39,464 nucleotides of DNA from Sediminibacterium sp. (GCA_030158665.1 JAOASM010000029.1:1-39464); one strand, 5' to 3'; shown: positions 7,350 to 15,437, counted from the stretch's first letter. A program made the numbers and translations. Notes: generated by a model not told the origin, from the letters alone.

Positions 7350-8099
7350 ATGGCATCAGTCAAAGACTTTTCAGTAGAAGAAAAATTAGTAAATCTTTAC
7401 AAACTTCAAACCGTAGACAGTAGTATCGACCAGATCGAAATTCTTCGTGGTGAGTTACCTATGGAAGTGAAGGACTTGGAAGATGAAGTTCAAGGATTGG
7501 TGAATAGACAAACTAGAATCGAAGAAGAGATCAATGGTATCACCGAATTTATTGAAAGCAAAAAAGCTGCTATCAAAGAAAGCGAAGAATTGATCGCTAA
7601 ATATGAGAAGCAAAGTGAGAACGTAAAGAACAACCGTGAGTTCGAAGCAATCAACAAAGAACTAGAAATGCAAGGTTTGGAAATCAAACTTGCTGAAAAA
7701 CATATCCGTGACGCAAACGAAGAATTGGCTGAAAAGATCAAGACTTTAGATGCTGCAAAAAAGACGATCGCTGTTAAAGACGGTGTATTAACACATAAGA
7801 AGAGCGAATTAGAAAAGATCATCGCTGATACAGAGATTGAAGAAAAAGAATTAAGAACTAAGAGCGAAGAAGCTAGAGCGCATATCGACGAGCGTTTATT
7901 GTTTAGCTACGACCGTATCAGAAACTCTTACCGCAATGGCTTAGCTGTTGTAACTGTAGAGCGTGATGCTTGTGGTGGATGTTTTAACGCTATCCCTCCT
8001 CAACGTCAAAGCGAAATCCGTTTACACAAGAAGATCATTGTTTGTGAGAACTGTGGTAGAATCTTGGTAGAAGGTGAATTAGCAGGCAAAGAAGCTTAA
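7350..8099 (+). CDS. Coiled-coil protein with C4 zinc ribbon (CT398/DR0291-like)
   Basis: The 249-residue protein is mostly a long, Glu/Lys-rich antiparallel coiled coil (about residues 10-190). It is followed by a zinc ribbon with Cys208-x2-Cys211 and Cys232-x2-Cys235. This is the architecture of the zf-RING_7 family, proposed to bind nucleic acid or act as a trafficking adaptor; no enzymatic role is established. It starts 9 bp after the NIF3-family gene, so the two likely share a transcript. A strong bidirectional hairpin terminator follows. Base composition in this gene is less A/T-skewed in codon third positions than in its neighbours, consistent with high expression (inference). Confidence 0.85.
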   Translation: MASVKDFSVEEKLVNLYKLQTVDSSIDQIEILRGELPMEVKDLEDEVQGLVNRQTRIEEEINGITEFIESKKAAIKESEELIAKYEKQSENVKNNREFEAINKELEMQGLEIKLAEKHIRDANEELAEKIKTLDAAKKTIAVKDGVLTHKKSELEKIIADTEIEEKELRTKSEEARAHIDERLLFSYDRIRNSYRNGLAVVTVERDACGGCFNAIPPQRQSEIRLHKKIIVCENCGRILVEGELAGKEA

Positions 8100-8124
8100 T
8101 CCTTATAAGTTTTAAAATATTCCC

Positions 8125-8161
8125 AGAAAGGGTAGCCAATCGGCTACCCTTTCTTAATTTT
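8125..8161. terminator. Strong hairpin terminator after the zinc-ribbon gene
   Basis: A perfect 13-bp stem (8125-8137 with 8142-8154, AGAAAGGGTAGCC type) closes on a 4-nt AATC loop and is followed by TAATTTT on the plus strand. The downstream gene's ATG is only 12 bp past the stem, so its promoter must overlap the terminator. Confidence 0.85.
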
Positions 8162-8162
8162 A
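8155..8162 (+). promoter_or_regulatory. Possible -7 element for the TPR protein gene
   Basis: TAatTTTa (last base mismatched) ends 4 nt before the ATG at 8167 and overlaps the terminator T-stretch. It has the same spacing as the exact elements at gatC, queA and the 13149 gene. Confidence 0.35.
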
Positions 8163-8166
8163 CACT

Positions 8167-9654
8167 ATGAGAAAATGCTTTGCACTTGTCTTTACTATGG
8201 TGTTAGCCTTCCAGGCTTTAGGACAGTTCCAATACAATTGGACGCCACGTACCCAGAGAATCTACGAGTCTATTACAAGCTTACGCATCCCGGAAGCTAG
8301 GGTCCTAATCAGTCAAGACAAAAAAGCCAATGCTTCTAATCTCATCTACCCCCTACTTGAAAGCTATGCCGATTTTTACCAACTATTCTTAAACGAGAAT
8401 AGCGCAGAATACAAGCTTGTTTATCCGGCTTTTGAACAAAGGATTCAACTCTTGGAAGCTGGTCCAAAACAATCCCCTTACCACCTTTATAGTATCGCCT
8501 TGGGGCATCTTCACAAATCCCTAATCGCTATCCGCTTTAATAAAAACTTTGAAGCCGCATTGGATTTTAGAAAAGCATTCCTGCTTTTTAAAGAAAATAA
8601 AAAGGCCTACCCTAACTTTAGCCCCAACGATGTTTACCTTGGCTTAATGACCACTGTGATTGGCACGATTCCAAAAGGGTACCAGTGGATGGCAAATATT
8701 TTAGGGATGACAGGAAAAATTACTGATGGCAATGCACTCGTTTTAAAATACATCAATAGCAAAGACCCCCTTTCTAACCTATGCCGTAACGAAGCACTTT
8801 TTGTTTACCCCTACCTGATCATGAACTTTGAAGGCAACAAGAAAAAGGCTTTTGATTTCATTGAAAAAACAGATTACGATTATACCAATAATCACTTGCA
8901 TGCTTATATGGCCACCAACCTCTATTTGAACAACCAGCAATCTCAAAAAGCCTTGCAAATTGCTTCCAATATCAATCCTGCAAATACCTATTTAGACCTT
9001 CCCTTTTGGCAGTTAGAAATGGGCTATGCCTATTTAAATGATTTAAAATTAGATGCCGCAAAAACTGCATTGCAAAATTTCATTGGCAGATTTAAGGGGC
9101 AGTTTTACGTAAAAGACGCCTATGAAAAATTAAGTTGGATTGCCTACATACAAGGTGACCAAGCAAAAGCCAACGCTTATCGTAACAATGTACTTTCAAA
9201 AGGAAACGATATCACTGATGCTGATAAACAAGCATTACAGAACGCCAAAAAAGGAACATGGCCTCATCCAATTTTATTGAGGGCTAGATTACTCAGTGAT
9301 GGCGGTTACCAACAACAAGCTTTGGCAATAATGGCTGGCAAAACCAGTAAAGATTTTGACAAGGACGCAGATAAAACAGAATTCGCATACCGCCTTGGTC
9401 GTATTTATGATTTAGCGGGTCAGCCCGATCAAGCGATTCAATTTTATAAATCAGCTATTGAAAAAGGGACCAATCAGCCTGAATATTTTGCTGCCAGAGC
9501 AGCGCTTCAAATTGGATTGATTTATGAACAAAAAGGCAATCCTACTTTAGCCATCTCCTTTTTTAACACCTGCTTAGAAATGAAAAACCACGCTTTTAAA
9601 AATTCCTTAGACCAAAAAGCAAAAACAGGTATTCAGCGTTGTTTGAGGAAATAA
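8167..9654 (+). CDS. Secreted tetratricopeptide-repeat protein
   Basis: The 495-residue protein begins with a signal peptide (MRKCFALVFTMVLAFQALGQ, likely cleaved after Gly19/Gln20) and is then almost entirely alpha-helical. TPR-like pairs are clearest in the C-terminal half: around QQALAIMAGKTS, then FAYRLGRIYDLAGQPDQAIQFYKSAIEKG and LQIGLIYEQKGNPTLAISFFNTCLEM. This suggests a periplasmic or surface scaffold for protein-protein contacts; no catalytic motif was recognised. It is transcribed just after a terminator and is followed within 25 bp by recN. A specific partner cannot be named from the sequence. Confidence 0.82.
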   Translation: MRKCFALVFTMVLAFQALGQFQYNWTPRTQRIYESITSLRIPEARVLISQDKKANASNLIYPLLESYADFYQLFLNENSAEYKLVYPAFEQRIQLLEAGPKQSPYHLYSIALGHLHKSLIAIRFNKNFEAALDFRKAFLLFKENKKAYPNFSPNDVYLGLMTTVIGTIPKGYQWMANILGMTGKITDGNALVLKYINSKDPLSNLCRNEALFVYPYLIMNFEGNKKKAFDFIEKTDYDYTNNHLHAYMATNLYLNNQQSQKALQIASNINPANTYLDLPFWQLEMGYAYLNDLKLDAAKTALQNFIGRFKGQFYVKDAYEKLSWIAYIQGDQAKANAYRNNVLSKGNDITDADKQALQNAKKGTWPHPILLRARLLSDGGYQQQALAIMAGKTSKDFDKDADKTEFAYRLGRIYDLAGQPDQAIQFYKSAIEKGTNQPEYFAARAALQIGLIYEQKGNPTLAISFFNTCLEMKNHAFKNSLDQKAKTGIQRCLRK

Positions 9655-9679
9655 AATTGGGTGTATATTGCAGTGCGTC

Positions 9680-11332
9680 ATGCTAACTCAATTAGACATA
9701 CAGAACTATATTTTAATCGACGAATTACAGATTAATTTATCCAGCCAACTCACTGTGATTACAGGTGAGACAGGTGCGGGTAAAAGTATCATTATGGGGG
9801 CACTTGGTTTGATACTCGGTGACAGAGCAGATAGTAGTGTTTGCCGCAATCCTGAAAAAAAATGTGTGATCGAGGGGACCTTCACCCTTCCCAATAAAAA
9901 TAATTATACTGCCTTTTTTGAAGCGAACGATTTGGACCTTGCAGACGAACTAATCATTCGCAGGGAGATCAATGCGCAAGGAAAGTCTAGGGCCTTCATC
10001 AACGATACGCCTATTAATTTAACAGAACTAAGACAGCTCACTTCGCAATTAGTAGATCTTCATCAACAATTTGATACCCTTACTTTGGGTGAGATGGAAT
10101 TCCAAAGAACGGTATTAGATGCCTTAGCCAATGTGCACAAGGATCTTGAAACCTATCAAAGTAGTTTCTTTCAGTGGAAAGCAGATACCAAGCATTTAAT
10201 TGAATTGATTGAACAAAAAGAAAACTTTGATCAAACCGTTGCATACAAATCTCATTTATTAGAGGAATTAACTGCACTTGATTTACAAGAAAACGAATTA
10301 GAACAATTAGAATTAGATTTAAAATTCATGGAACATGCTGCAGAAATTAAAGCACAGCTAGCTCAAAGCATCCATGCATTAGATGAATCTGATCAACCGA
10401 TCTTACAACAAATAAAACAGATTGCACATAACTTAGAAAGTATTGCAAAATATCAGAACGATTTTGATCCCTTATTAGAAAGATTGAAAGCGGCTCAAAT
10501 AGAATTGGCAGATATTGCTAGCGAGCTCAGTACTTGGCAAGATAAGATTGATTTTGATGCAGCAAAAATTATCACAATACAAGAAAGATTATCTCAAGGG
10601 TATCATTTACAGAAAAAACATAAAGTACAATCCACTGCTGCCCTATTGGAGATTCAACAAACATTGTCAAAAGATTTAGAAGAAGTTTTACATATAGATG
10701 AAGCCATTGAGACGTATACCAAAAAAGTAGCGACTGCCGAAAAAGCATTAACGGAACTTGCTACTCATTTAAGCGAGAAACGAAACAAACAAGCTGCTCC
10801 TTTTGCTAAACAAGTGAACCATCTATTGCATCAAGTTGGGATGCCGAATGCACAATTAAAAGTACAGTTGGATAAAGTGCCATTCAATCAATTCGGTATA
10901 GATAAAATTGATTTTCTTTTTGATGCTAATAATACGGATAAATTCGAGCCCATTAAAAAAGTGGCTAGCGGTGGTGAACTAAGTCGATTGATGCTATGTA
11001 TTAAATCATTAGTTGGAAAGTCGATTGATTTACCAACGATGATCTTTGATGAAATCGACTCTGGGATTTCTGGTGAGCCTGCCAAACAAGTTGGTTTACT
11101 ATTACAAGAATTGGGACAAGCACGTCAGGTACTTTGTATCACCCACCAACCTCAAATTGCCGCAAAAGGTCAAGCTCATTTATACGTCTACAAAGCCCAA
11201 GAGGGCAATACCACGCACACGCATGTGCGAACATTAGCAGCAGATGAGCGAGTAATCCATATTGCCCGCATGATTGGCGGCGATCCTCCTACCAAGGCTG
11301 CTATGGAACACGCTCAAGAATTACTTTCTTAA
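9680..11332 (+). CDS. recN: DNA repair protein RecN
   Basis: RecN is an SMC-like ATPase acting in recombinational repair of double-strand breaks. The 550-residue protein shows the N-terminal LTQLDIQNYILIDEL and Walker A GETGAGKS. A central coiled coil with a hinge (about residues 170-370) follows, then the ABC signature VASGGELSRLMLCIK, Walker B TMIFDEIDSGISG and a late ITHQPQIAAKGQAH switch. The family-like N-terminus begins at the ATG at 9680. An in-frame TTG four codons earlier is not needed. It lies 25 bp downstream of the TPR protein gene and may be read through from it; a TAtaTTGC sequence at 9664-9671 is only a weak promoter candidate. Confidence 0.95.
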   Translation: MLTQLDIQNYILIDELQINLSSQLTVITGETGAGKSIIMGALGLILGDRADSSVCRNPEKKCVIEGTFTLPNKNNYTAFFEANDLDLADELIIRREINAQGKSRAFINDTPINLTELRQLTSQLVDLHQQFDTLTLGEMEFQRTVLDALANVHKDLETYQSSFFQWKADTKHLIELIEQKENFDQTVAYKSHLLEELTALDLQENELEQLELDLKFMEHAAEIKAQLAQSIHALDESDQPILQQIKQIAHNLESIAKYQNDFDPLLERLKAAQIELADIASELSTWQDKIDFDAAKIITIQERLSQGYHLQKKHKVQSTAALLEIQQTLSKDLEEVLHIDEAIETYTKKVATAEKALTELATHLSEKRNKQAAPFAKQVNHLLHQVGMPNAQLKVQLDKVPFNQFGIDKIDFLFDANNTDKFEPIKKVASGGELSRLMLCIKSLVGKSIDLPTMIFDEIDSGISGEPAKQVGLLLQELGQARQVLCITHQPQIAAKGQAHLYVYKAQEGNTTHTHVRTLAADERVIHIARMIGGDPPTKAAMEHAQELLS

Positions 11333-11409
11333 ACTATATTAAGCCTTCAGAATGGCTATTTTATAGGATATTATAATTATTTTTACAAGAATTAAATAAA
11401 CCCATAAAG

Positions 11410-12231
11410 ATGGCATACAATTTATTAAAAGGCAAAAGAGGAATTATTACTGGCGCTTTAGATAGCAATTCAATCGCATGGAAAGTAGCTGAACTAGCAC
11501 ATGCGGAAGGTGCTACATTCGTACTAACCAATGCCCCTATCGCAATGCGTATGGGTGAGATCAATGTATTGGCAGAAAAAACCAACTCTAAGATTGTTCC
11601 AGCAGATGCGACTAATGTAGAAGAACTAACTAATTTATTTACACAGTCTCAAGAGATTTTAGGGGGCAAAATCGATTTCGTTTTACATTCTATTGGCATG
11701 AGTGTCAATATCAGAAAAAATATTCCTTATCCATCTTTGAACTACGACTATTACGCAAAAGGCGTAGACGTATCAGCGATGTCTTTACATAAAATGTTAA
11801 GCGTTGCTTACAATATGGATGCATTAAATGAGCACGCGAGCGTAGTTGCATTAACTTATGCTGCCGCTCAAAGAACTTATCCTTTCTACACAGATATGGC
11901 GGATATTAAAGCATTATTAGAATCAATTGCACGTAGCTTTGGTTACCATTATGGCTTAAAGAATAAAGTTCGTGTAAACACTGTTTCTCAGTCTCCTACT
12001 AAAACAACTGCAGGAACTGGCATTAAAGGATTCGGTGATTTTTACGATTACGCAGATGCGATTGCACCATTAGGTAATGCAACAGCAGAAGATTGTGCTA
12101 ATTATTGTATCACTTTATTCTCTGACTTAACTAAGATGGTTACCATGCAGAACTTATTCCATGATGGTGGTTATTCTACTACTGGTGTAAGTGATTTAGT
12201 GATGCAGAAAGCTGGTATTACTCAAGGTTAA
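11410..12231 (+). CDS. fabI: Enoyl-[acyl-carrier-protein] reductase (NADH)
   Basis: FabI carries out the last reduction in each cycle of type II fatty acid elongation. It is a 273-residue SDR-family protein. The N-terminal GKRGIITGALDSNSIAWKVA is the divergent FabI cofactor-binding loop, and FVLHSIGMS follows. The catalytic Tyr-x6-Lys lies in FYTDMADIKALLESIARSF, and the substrate-loop region follows (RVNTVSQSPTKTTAGTGI). The sequence between the first Tyr and the motif differs from the enterobacterial enzyme but retains the catalytic pair. It appears to be a single gene between recN and a SemiSWEET-like gene. Triclosan-type inhibitor sensitivity cannot be inferred. Confidence 0.93.
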   Translation: MAYNLLKGKRGIITGALDSNSIAWKVAELAHAEGATFVLTNAPIAMRMGEINVLAEKTNSKIVPADATNVEELTNLFTQSQEILGGKIDFVLHSIGMSVNIRKNIPYPSLNYDYYAKGVDVSAMSLHKMLSVAYNMDALNEHASVVALTYAAAQRTYPFYTDMADIKALLESIARSFGYHYGLKNKVRVNTVSQSPTKTTAGTGIKGFGDFYDYADAIAPLGNATAEDCANYCITLFSDLTKMVTMQNLFHDGGYSTTGVSDLVMQKAGITQG

Positions 12232-12260
12232 TTATTAAAACGGAAATCAATCCAATAAAA

Positions 12261-12533
12261 ATGAGCGATCAACAAATCAACCCAAAACTAGTAGAAGCAA
12301 TAGGCTATCTAGGCTCTTTTTTGAGCTGTGTTACATTTATACCTCAAGTATATTTAACCTGGGAATCAAAGAATGTGGAAAGCCTTAGCCTACTCATGAT
12401 TTTGATCGTAAACTTTAGTTGTATCGTTTGGTTAACCTACGCCTATTTAATAAAAAGTAAGCCCGTACTTGTAGCCAATACCATTGTATTGACTTTGAGT
12501 TTAATGTTACTTTATTTTAAATTGACTTTCTAA
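12261..12533 (+). CDS. SemiSWEET / PQ-loop family transporter
   Basis: A 90-residue membrane protein with three predicted helices (about residues 12-30, 42-62 and 68-88) and the PQ-loop motif at FIPQVY (Pro28-Gln29). This is the half-size architecture of bacterial SemiSWEETs, which dimerise to form a sugar channel. The Asn in VNFSCIVW fits the conserved pore position. The substrate is unknown. It follows fabI by 29 bp and is probably read with it. A long palindromic terminator lies about 60 bp downstream. Confidence 0.85.
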   Translation: MSDQQINPKLVEAIGYLGSFLSCVTFIPQVYLTWESKNVESLSLLMILIVNFSCIVWLTYAYLIKSKPVLVANTIVLTLSLMLLYFKLTF

Positions 12534-12595
12534 AAGAAAATTTAAAGAAATATATAATCAGATGAGAGTTGATATTGCTCTAACTATTTCTCGCG

Positions 12596-12647
12596 ATTTA
12601 AATAAAAAAAGAGGACACAAGCTTGTGTCCTCTTTTTTTATTTAAAT
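12596..12647. terminator. 52-bp perfect palindrome, bidirectional terminator
   Basis: Two exactly complementary 26-bp arms are centred between 12621 and 12622. The GC-rich core (GAGGACACAAG) is flanked by A7 on the left and T7 on the right, so it can terminate both strands. It serves the plus-strand SemiSWEET gene and could block minus-strand readthrough. Confidence 0.9.
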
Positions 12648-12653
12648 TCATTA

Positions 12654-12707
12654 GAGGTTTATTTTTTATTGGCTTAAATTTCTAATAAGCCAATAAAAAT
12701 AGACCTC
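12654..12707. repeat. Large intergenic hairpin, sibling A
   Basis: A stem of about 22 bp has one bulged T (12662), one G-T pair and a 9-nt loop (12677-12685). The inner stem is ATTGGCTTA with TAAGCCAAT. The left arm, preceded by TTCATTAGAG, matches the left arm of the hairpin at 12764-12812 in 20 of 26 positions starting from TTAGAG. Confidence 0.8.
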
Positions 12708-12710
12708 ATT

Positions 12711-12744
12711 AAAAAAGAGCTAACACATAGTGTAGCTCTTTTTT
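12711..12744. terminator. Bidirectional terminator-like hairpin
   Basis: A6 then GAGCT (12711-12721) pairs with AGCTC then T6 (12734-12744). An inner ACAC/GTGT stem has an ATA loop and a bulged A. It is a plausible intrinsic terminator in both directions. Confidence 0.75.
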
Positions 12745-12763
12745 AATTGCTTCATCATTAGAG

Positions 12764-12812
12764 ACTAATTTTTTGTGGACTTAGCTTTTCAAGCAGTCCA
12801 CAAAAAATTAGT
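12764..12812. repeat. Large hairpin at the DUF2795-type gene stop codon, sibling B
   Basis: A perfect 18-bp stem (12764-12781 with 12795-12812) continues after an unpaired TA into GCTT-TTC-AAGC. The right arm contains the TAA stop of the minus-strand gene at 12808. There is no T-tract outside the stem, so it is not a classical terminator; it may protect or process the mRNA 3' end. Confidence 0.8.
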
Positions 12813-13029
12813 ACTCGTCTTCATTAAACATAAAATCTTCTTGGCTTGGATAATCCGGCCAAATGTCTTCGATACTTTCATATACTTCGCCCTCGTCTTC
12901 CAACTCTTGTAAATTCTCAACTACTTCTATAGGGGCACCGCTCCTGATGGAGTAGTCAATCAATTCATCTTTTGTTGCTGGCCAAGGCGCTTCTTCTAAA
13001 TAGCTGGCTAATTCTAATGTCCAAAACAT
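12808..13029 (-). CDS. Small acidic DUF2795-type protein
   Basis: A 73-residue, strongly acidic protein (pattern WTLELASYLEEAPWPATKDELIDYSIRSG, ending with a cluster of Glu, Asp and Tyr). It resembles the short DUF2795-type proteins common in Bacteroidota, whose function is not established. It has a very good promoter and a start codon that gives a short leader, and its stop lies in a large hairpin, so it is likely a real, well-expressed gene. It is divergent from the ABC ATPase gene at 13149; the two promoters lie between them. Family assignment is from memory of the sequence pattern. Confidence 0.8.
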   Translation of the reverse strand: MFWTLELASYLEEAPWPATKDELIDYSIRSGAPIEVVENLQELEDEGEVYESIEDIWPDYPSQEDFMFNEDEY

Positions 13030-13043
13030 AGGGTTCTTTTTTG

Positions 13044-13074
13044 CAAAAGTAGCCGTATATATGATATGACCAAA
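13044..13074 (-). promoter_or_regulatory. Promoter of the small acidic protein gene
   Basis: On the minus strand TTTG (13074-13071), a 19-bp spacer and TActTTTG (13051-13044) match the full Bacteroidota consensus. The predicted leader is about 11 nt. Confidence 0.8.
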
Positions 13075-13111
13075 TCTGATTTTTCTACATCATGTAAACA
13101 TTTTGTGAAAT

Positions 13112-13144
13112 TTTGGCAAAATTGACCGGGTAATCGTAGGTTTG
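13112..13144 (+). promoter_or_regulatory. Promoter of the LolD-like ABC gene, leaderless geometry
   Basis: TTTG (13112-13115), a 21-bp spacer and TAggTTTG (13137-13144) match the consensus. The ATG at 13149 starts after only 4 intervening bases, so the transcript should begin at or one base before the start codon. Confidence 0.8.
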
Positions 13145-13148
13145 TACC

Positions 13149-13817
13149 ATGGAGATGAAGCCAAAACTACTTGTAGCAAAGGATATATGGAAGCAATACG
13201 GCACTGTACCCGTTCTAAAGGGCGTATCCTTGGAGTTATCTAAGGGAGAGTTAGTTTCTATTGTTGGACCATCTGGTGCCGGCAAATCGACGCTTTTGTA
13301 CATTGTAAGTAGCCTGGAAAAAGCAGACAAAGGTCAAATTTTCTTTGAAGGGGTAGCGATAGACCAATTTGACAATCAACAATTAGCACAGTTCAGAAAT
13401 AGCCGTATAGGTTTTGTCTTTCAGTTTCACCATTTATTACCTGAATTCACTGCAATCGAAAATATTTCTATCCCTGGATGGATTGGGAAAAAGGATAAAA
13501 AAATAGTGCAAAAAAGAGCCCTAGAATTATTAGAGTTTTTAGGACTTGCTGACAAACAAGATAAAAAGCCGCACCAATTATCTGGAGGCGAGCAACAAAG
13601 AATAGCGGTAGCAAGGGCACTCATTAATGATCCTTTACTCATTTTTGCCGACGAACCAACAGGCAATTTGGATAGTGAAAATGCACATGCGATGCACACC
13701 TTATTTCTTAGACTAAAAAATGAATTGAATCAGAGTTTTTTAATTGTAACACACAACGAAGCTTTAGCCACTTTGAGTGACAGAACTTTGACGATGAAAG
13801 ATGGTCTATTTGTATAA
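13149..13817 (+). CDS. ABC transporter ATP-binding protein, LolD-like
   Basis: A 222-residue ATPase of the LolD/MacB/FtsE group. It has Walker A GPSGAGKST, a Q-loop in FVFQFHHLLPEF, signature LSGGEQQRIAVARAL, Walker [15 protein letters not shown] and an H-loop in LIVTHNEA. The FxFQxHHLLPEFTAxENxxxP pattern is characteristic of LolD, which powers release of lipoproteins from the inner membrane together with LolC/E permeases. No permease gene is adjacent, so the partner must be elsewhere. The gene sits alone between a divergent small-protein gene and a convergent adenosyltransferase gene. Confidence 0.85.
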   Translation: MEMKPKLLVAKDIWKQYGTVPVLKGVSLELSKGELVSIVGPSGAGKSTLLYIVSSLEKADKGQIFFEGVAIDQFDNQQLAQFRNSRIGFVFQFHHLLPEFTAIENISIPGWIGKKDKKIVQKRALELLEFLGLADKQDKKPHQLSGGEQQRIAVARALINDPLLIFADEPTGNLDSENAHAMHTLFLRLKNELNQSFLIVTHNEALATLSDRTLTMKDGLFV

Positions 13818-13832
13818 TACAGAGATATGAAA

Positions 13833-14387
13833 CTAGATGCGTGGCTTCCAAGGAATATCTTCTACCCCATTTAAGTGACCAATATATCTTGCTAAAGTAA
13901 ATAAGTAATCACTTAGTCGATTCAAGTATTTAATCACCAAAGTCTCTACAAATAAATCTTCCTCTTGCATATTCACACACCAGCGTTCCGCTCTTCTACA
14001 AACACAACGAGCGATATGCGCAGTGGAAATAGCTTGATGTCCACCAGGTATAATAAATGATTTCATTGGCGCGAGCACTTCGTTCATTTGATCCATCGCC
14101 AATTCTAGACCTGCAATATCTTCTTCTTTTAAATCTGGTATTTTTAATGCAGACTCTTTTTCAGGATCGCAAGCTAAGCTGGACCCCACTGTAAACAATC
14201 TGTCTTGTATTTCTTTTAAATCTGTTTTAATTTTTGCATCGTCCACTAAATCATTCAATAAGCCAATGAATGAGTTCAATTCATCCACTGTACCATAAGA
14301 TTCAATACGAATGTGACTTTTAGGCACTCTTGTCCCTCCTATTAAAGAAGTCTTTCCCTGATCACCTGCCTTTGTATAGATTTTCAT
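13833..14387 (-). CDS. Cob(I)alamin adenosyltransferase, PduO type
   Basis: This enzyme transfers the adenosyl group of ATP to cob(I)alamin to make coenzyme B12. The 184-residue protein has the N-terminal ATP loop YTKAGDQGKTSLIGG (4-18), the SYGTVDELNSFIG helix and the catalytic segment ARCVCRRAERW, followed by YLNRLSDYLFTLARY. All are hallmarks of the PduO family, not CobA or EutT. It has its own promoter element (14405-14398) after the upstream ABC gene and converges on the 13149 gene with 15 bp between stops. A B12-dependent enzyme is implied elsewhere in the genome. Confidence 0.93.
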   Translation of the reverse strand: MKIYTKAGDQGKTSLIGGTRVPKSHIRIESYGTVDELNSFIGLLNDLVDDAKIKTDLKEIQDRLFTVGSSLACDPEKESALKIPDLKEEDIAGLELAMDQMNEVLAPMKSFIIPGGHQAISTAHIARCVCRRAERWCVNMQEEDLFVETLVIKYLNRLSDYLFTLARYIGHLNGVEDIPWKPRI

Positions 14388-14397
14388 AACGTAATAA

Positions 14398-14405
14398 CAA
14401 AACTA
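14398..14405 (-). promoter_or_regulatory. -7 element for the adenosyltransferase gene
   Basis: An exact TAgtTTTG (14405-14398, minus) ends 10 nt before the ATG at 14387. The predicted leader is about 7 nt. No clear -33 TTTG is present. Confidence 0.5.
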
Positions 14406-14432
14406 AACGTACTTAGTTCAGTATTTTAGAAA

Positions 14433-15128
14433 TTAAATGTGTTTTTGGTTCAAGGTATCTGTCTCTACATTACCATCTCTTAAACGAACCACTCTATGGG
14501 CATATTGAGCAATATCTTCCTCGTGTGTAACAAGGATTACGGTATTGCCCGCAGCATGAATTTTACCAAATAATTCCATGACTTCCACAGATGTTTTAGA
14601 ATCCAAATTTCCTGTAGGTTCATCGGCCAATAAAATAGATGGGTTGTTCACCAAAGCACGAGCGATGGCCACACGTTGAATTTGTCCTCCGCTCAACTCG
14701 TTAGATTTATGATGACTTCTATCTGCCAAACCCACTTTTTCTAAAGCCACTAAGGCTCTTTCAATACGATCTTTTTTAGGAATACCTGCATACACCAATG
14801 GTAAAGCGACATTTTCTGCAGCGGTTAATCTTGGTAACAAATTGAATTGTTGGAACACGAATCCTATCTCTATATTTCTGATACCTGCCAACTCATCATC
14901 TGACATCGCACTTACATCATGCCCATTTAAATTATAGGTTCCTGCGGTTGGAGAATCCAAACATCCCAAGATATTCATCAAAGTACTTTTACCACTACCT
15001 GATGGACCCATCAATGCGACATATTCATTTCTGTTGATATCAAGATTGATCCCTTTTAAAACAGGAATCGCTTGATTGGCCATAAAATAACTTTTTTGAA
15101 TATTTCTAAGTTCAATAACTGCTGACAT
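14433..15128 (-). CDS. ABC transporter ATP-binding protein, MacB/LolD type
   Basis: A 231-residue ATPase with Walker [32 protein letters not shown] (Q-loop), signature [15 protein letters not shown], Walker [14 protein letters not shown] and H-loop [11 protein letters not shown]. The [17 protein letters not shown] pattern is closest to MacB/YknY-type ATPases of efflux or MacB-like permease systems, so it is a different subgroup from the LolD-like protein encoded at 13149. It starts 6 bp after gatC and is probably on the same transcript. No permease or membrane-fusion protein gene is nearby. Confidence 0.88.
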   Translation of the reverse strand: MSAVIELRNIQKSYFMANQAIPVLKGINLDINRNEYVALMGPSGSGKSTLMNILGCLDSPTAGTYNLNGHDVSAMSDDELAGIRNIEIGFVFQQFNLLPRLTAAENVALPLVYAGIPKKDRIERALVALEKVGLADRSHHKSNELSGGQIQRVAIARALVNNPSILLADEPTGNLDSKTSVEVMELFGKIHAAGNTVILVTHEEDIAQYAHRVVRLRDGNVETDTLNQKHI

Positions 15129-15134
15129 AATAAT

Positions 15135-15425
15135 TTATTTACGAATGACTTTAGGTACTTTAAAATAAGGTGCTGCTGCATCAGGTGCATTGGACAATGC
15201 TTCCTGATTGGTAATCGATCCGCCCACTTCATCTGCTCTTAATACATTATGGGCATCTCCCATATGCATTAACGGTGCAGTTCCAGTAGTGTCTAAGGCA
15301 TTTAACTGCTCTACAAAACCTACTAAATCCTGCATATCCTGCACTAATTTGTCCATTTTTTCTGGCGCTACATTCAACCTAGAAAGGTGGGCTAAATGAT
15401 TTACTAAAGAATGGTCTACTTGCAT
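15135..15425 (-). CDS. gatC: Asp-tRNA(Asn)/Glu-tRNA(Gln) amidotransferase subunit C
   Basis: GatC stabilises the GatCAB amidotransferase, which converts misacylated Glu-tRNA(Gln) and/or Asp-tRNA(Asn) to the correct aminoacyl-tRNAs. The 96-residue protein has the typical HLAHLSRLNVAPEKMDKLVQDM N-terminus, a GFVEQLNALDTTGTAP middle and a C-terminal VLRADEV, then DAAAPYFKVPKVI. The frame is open further upstream, but the family start is the ATG at 15425, and an exact -7 element lies just before it. gatA and gatB are not in the window. The downstream ABC ATPase gene appears to be co-transcribed. Confidence 0.93.
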   Translation of the reverse strand: MQVDHSLVNHLAHLSRLNVAPEKMDKLVQDMQDLVGFVEQLNALDTTGTAPLMHMGDAHNVLRADEVGGSITNQEALSNAPDAAAPYFKVPKVIRK

Positions 15426-15429
15426 AGTA

Positions 15430-15437
15430 CAAATGTA
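15430..15437 (-). promoter_or_regulatory. -7 element of gatC, leaderless geometry
   Basis: An exact TAcaTTTG (15437-15430, minus) is followed after 4 nt by the ATG at 15425, predicting a leader of 0-1 nt. No clear -33 element is present. Confidence 0.6.

Noticed and set aside
9668..9679. TTG start for RecN four codons upstream
   Set aside because: The RecN family N-terminus starts at the ATG at 9680, and nothing favours the extra residues.
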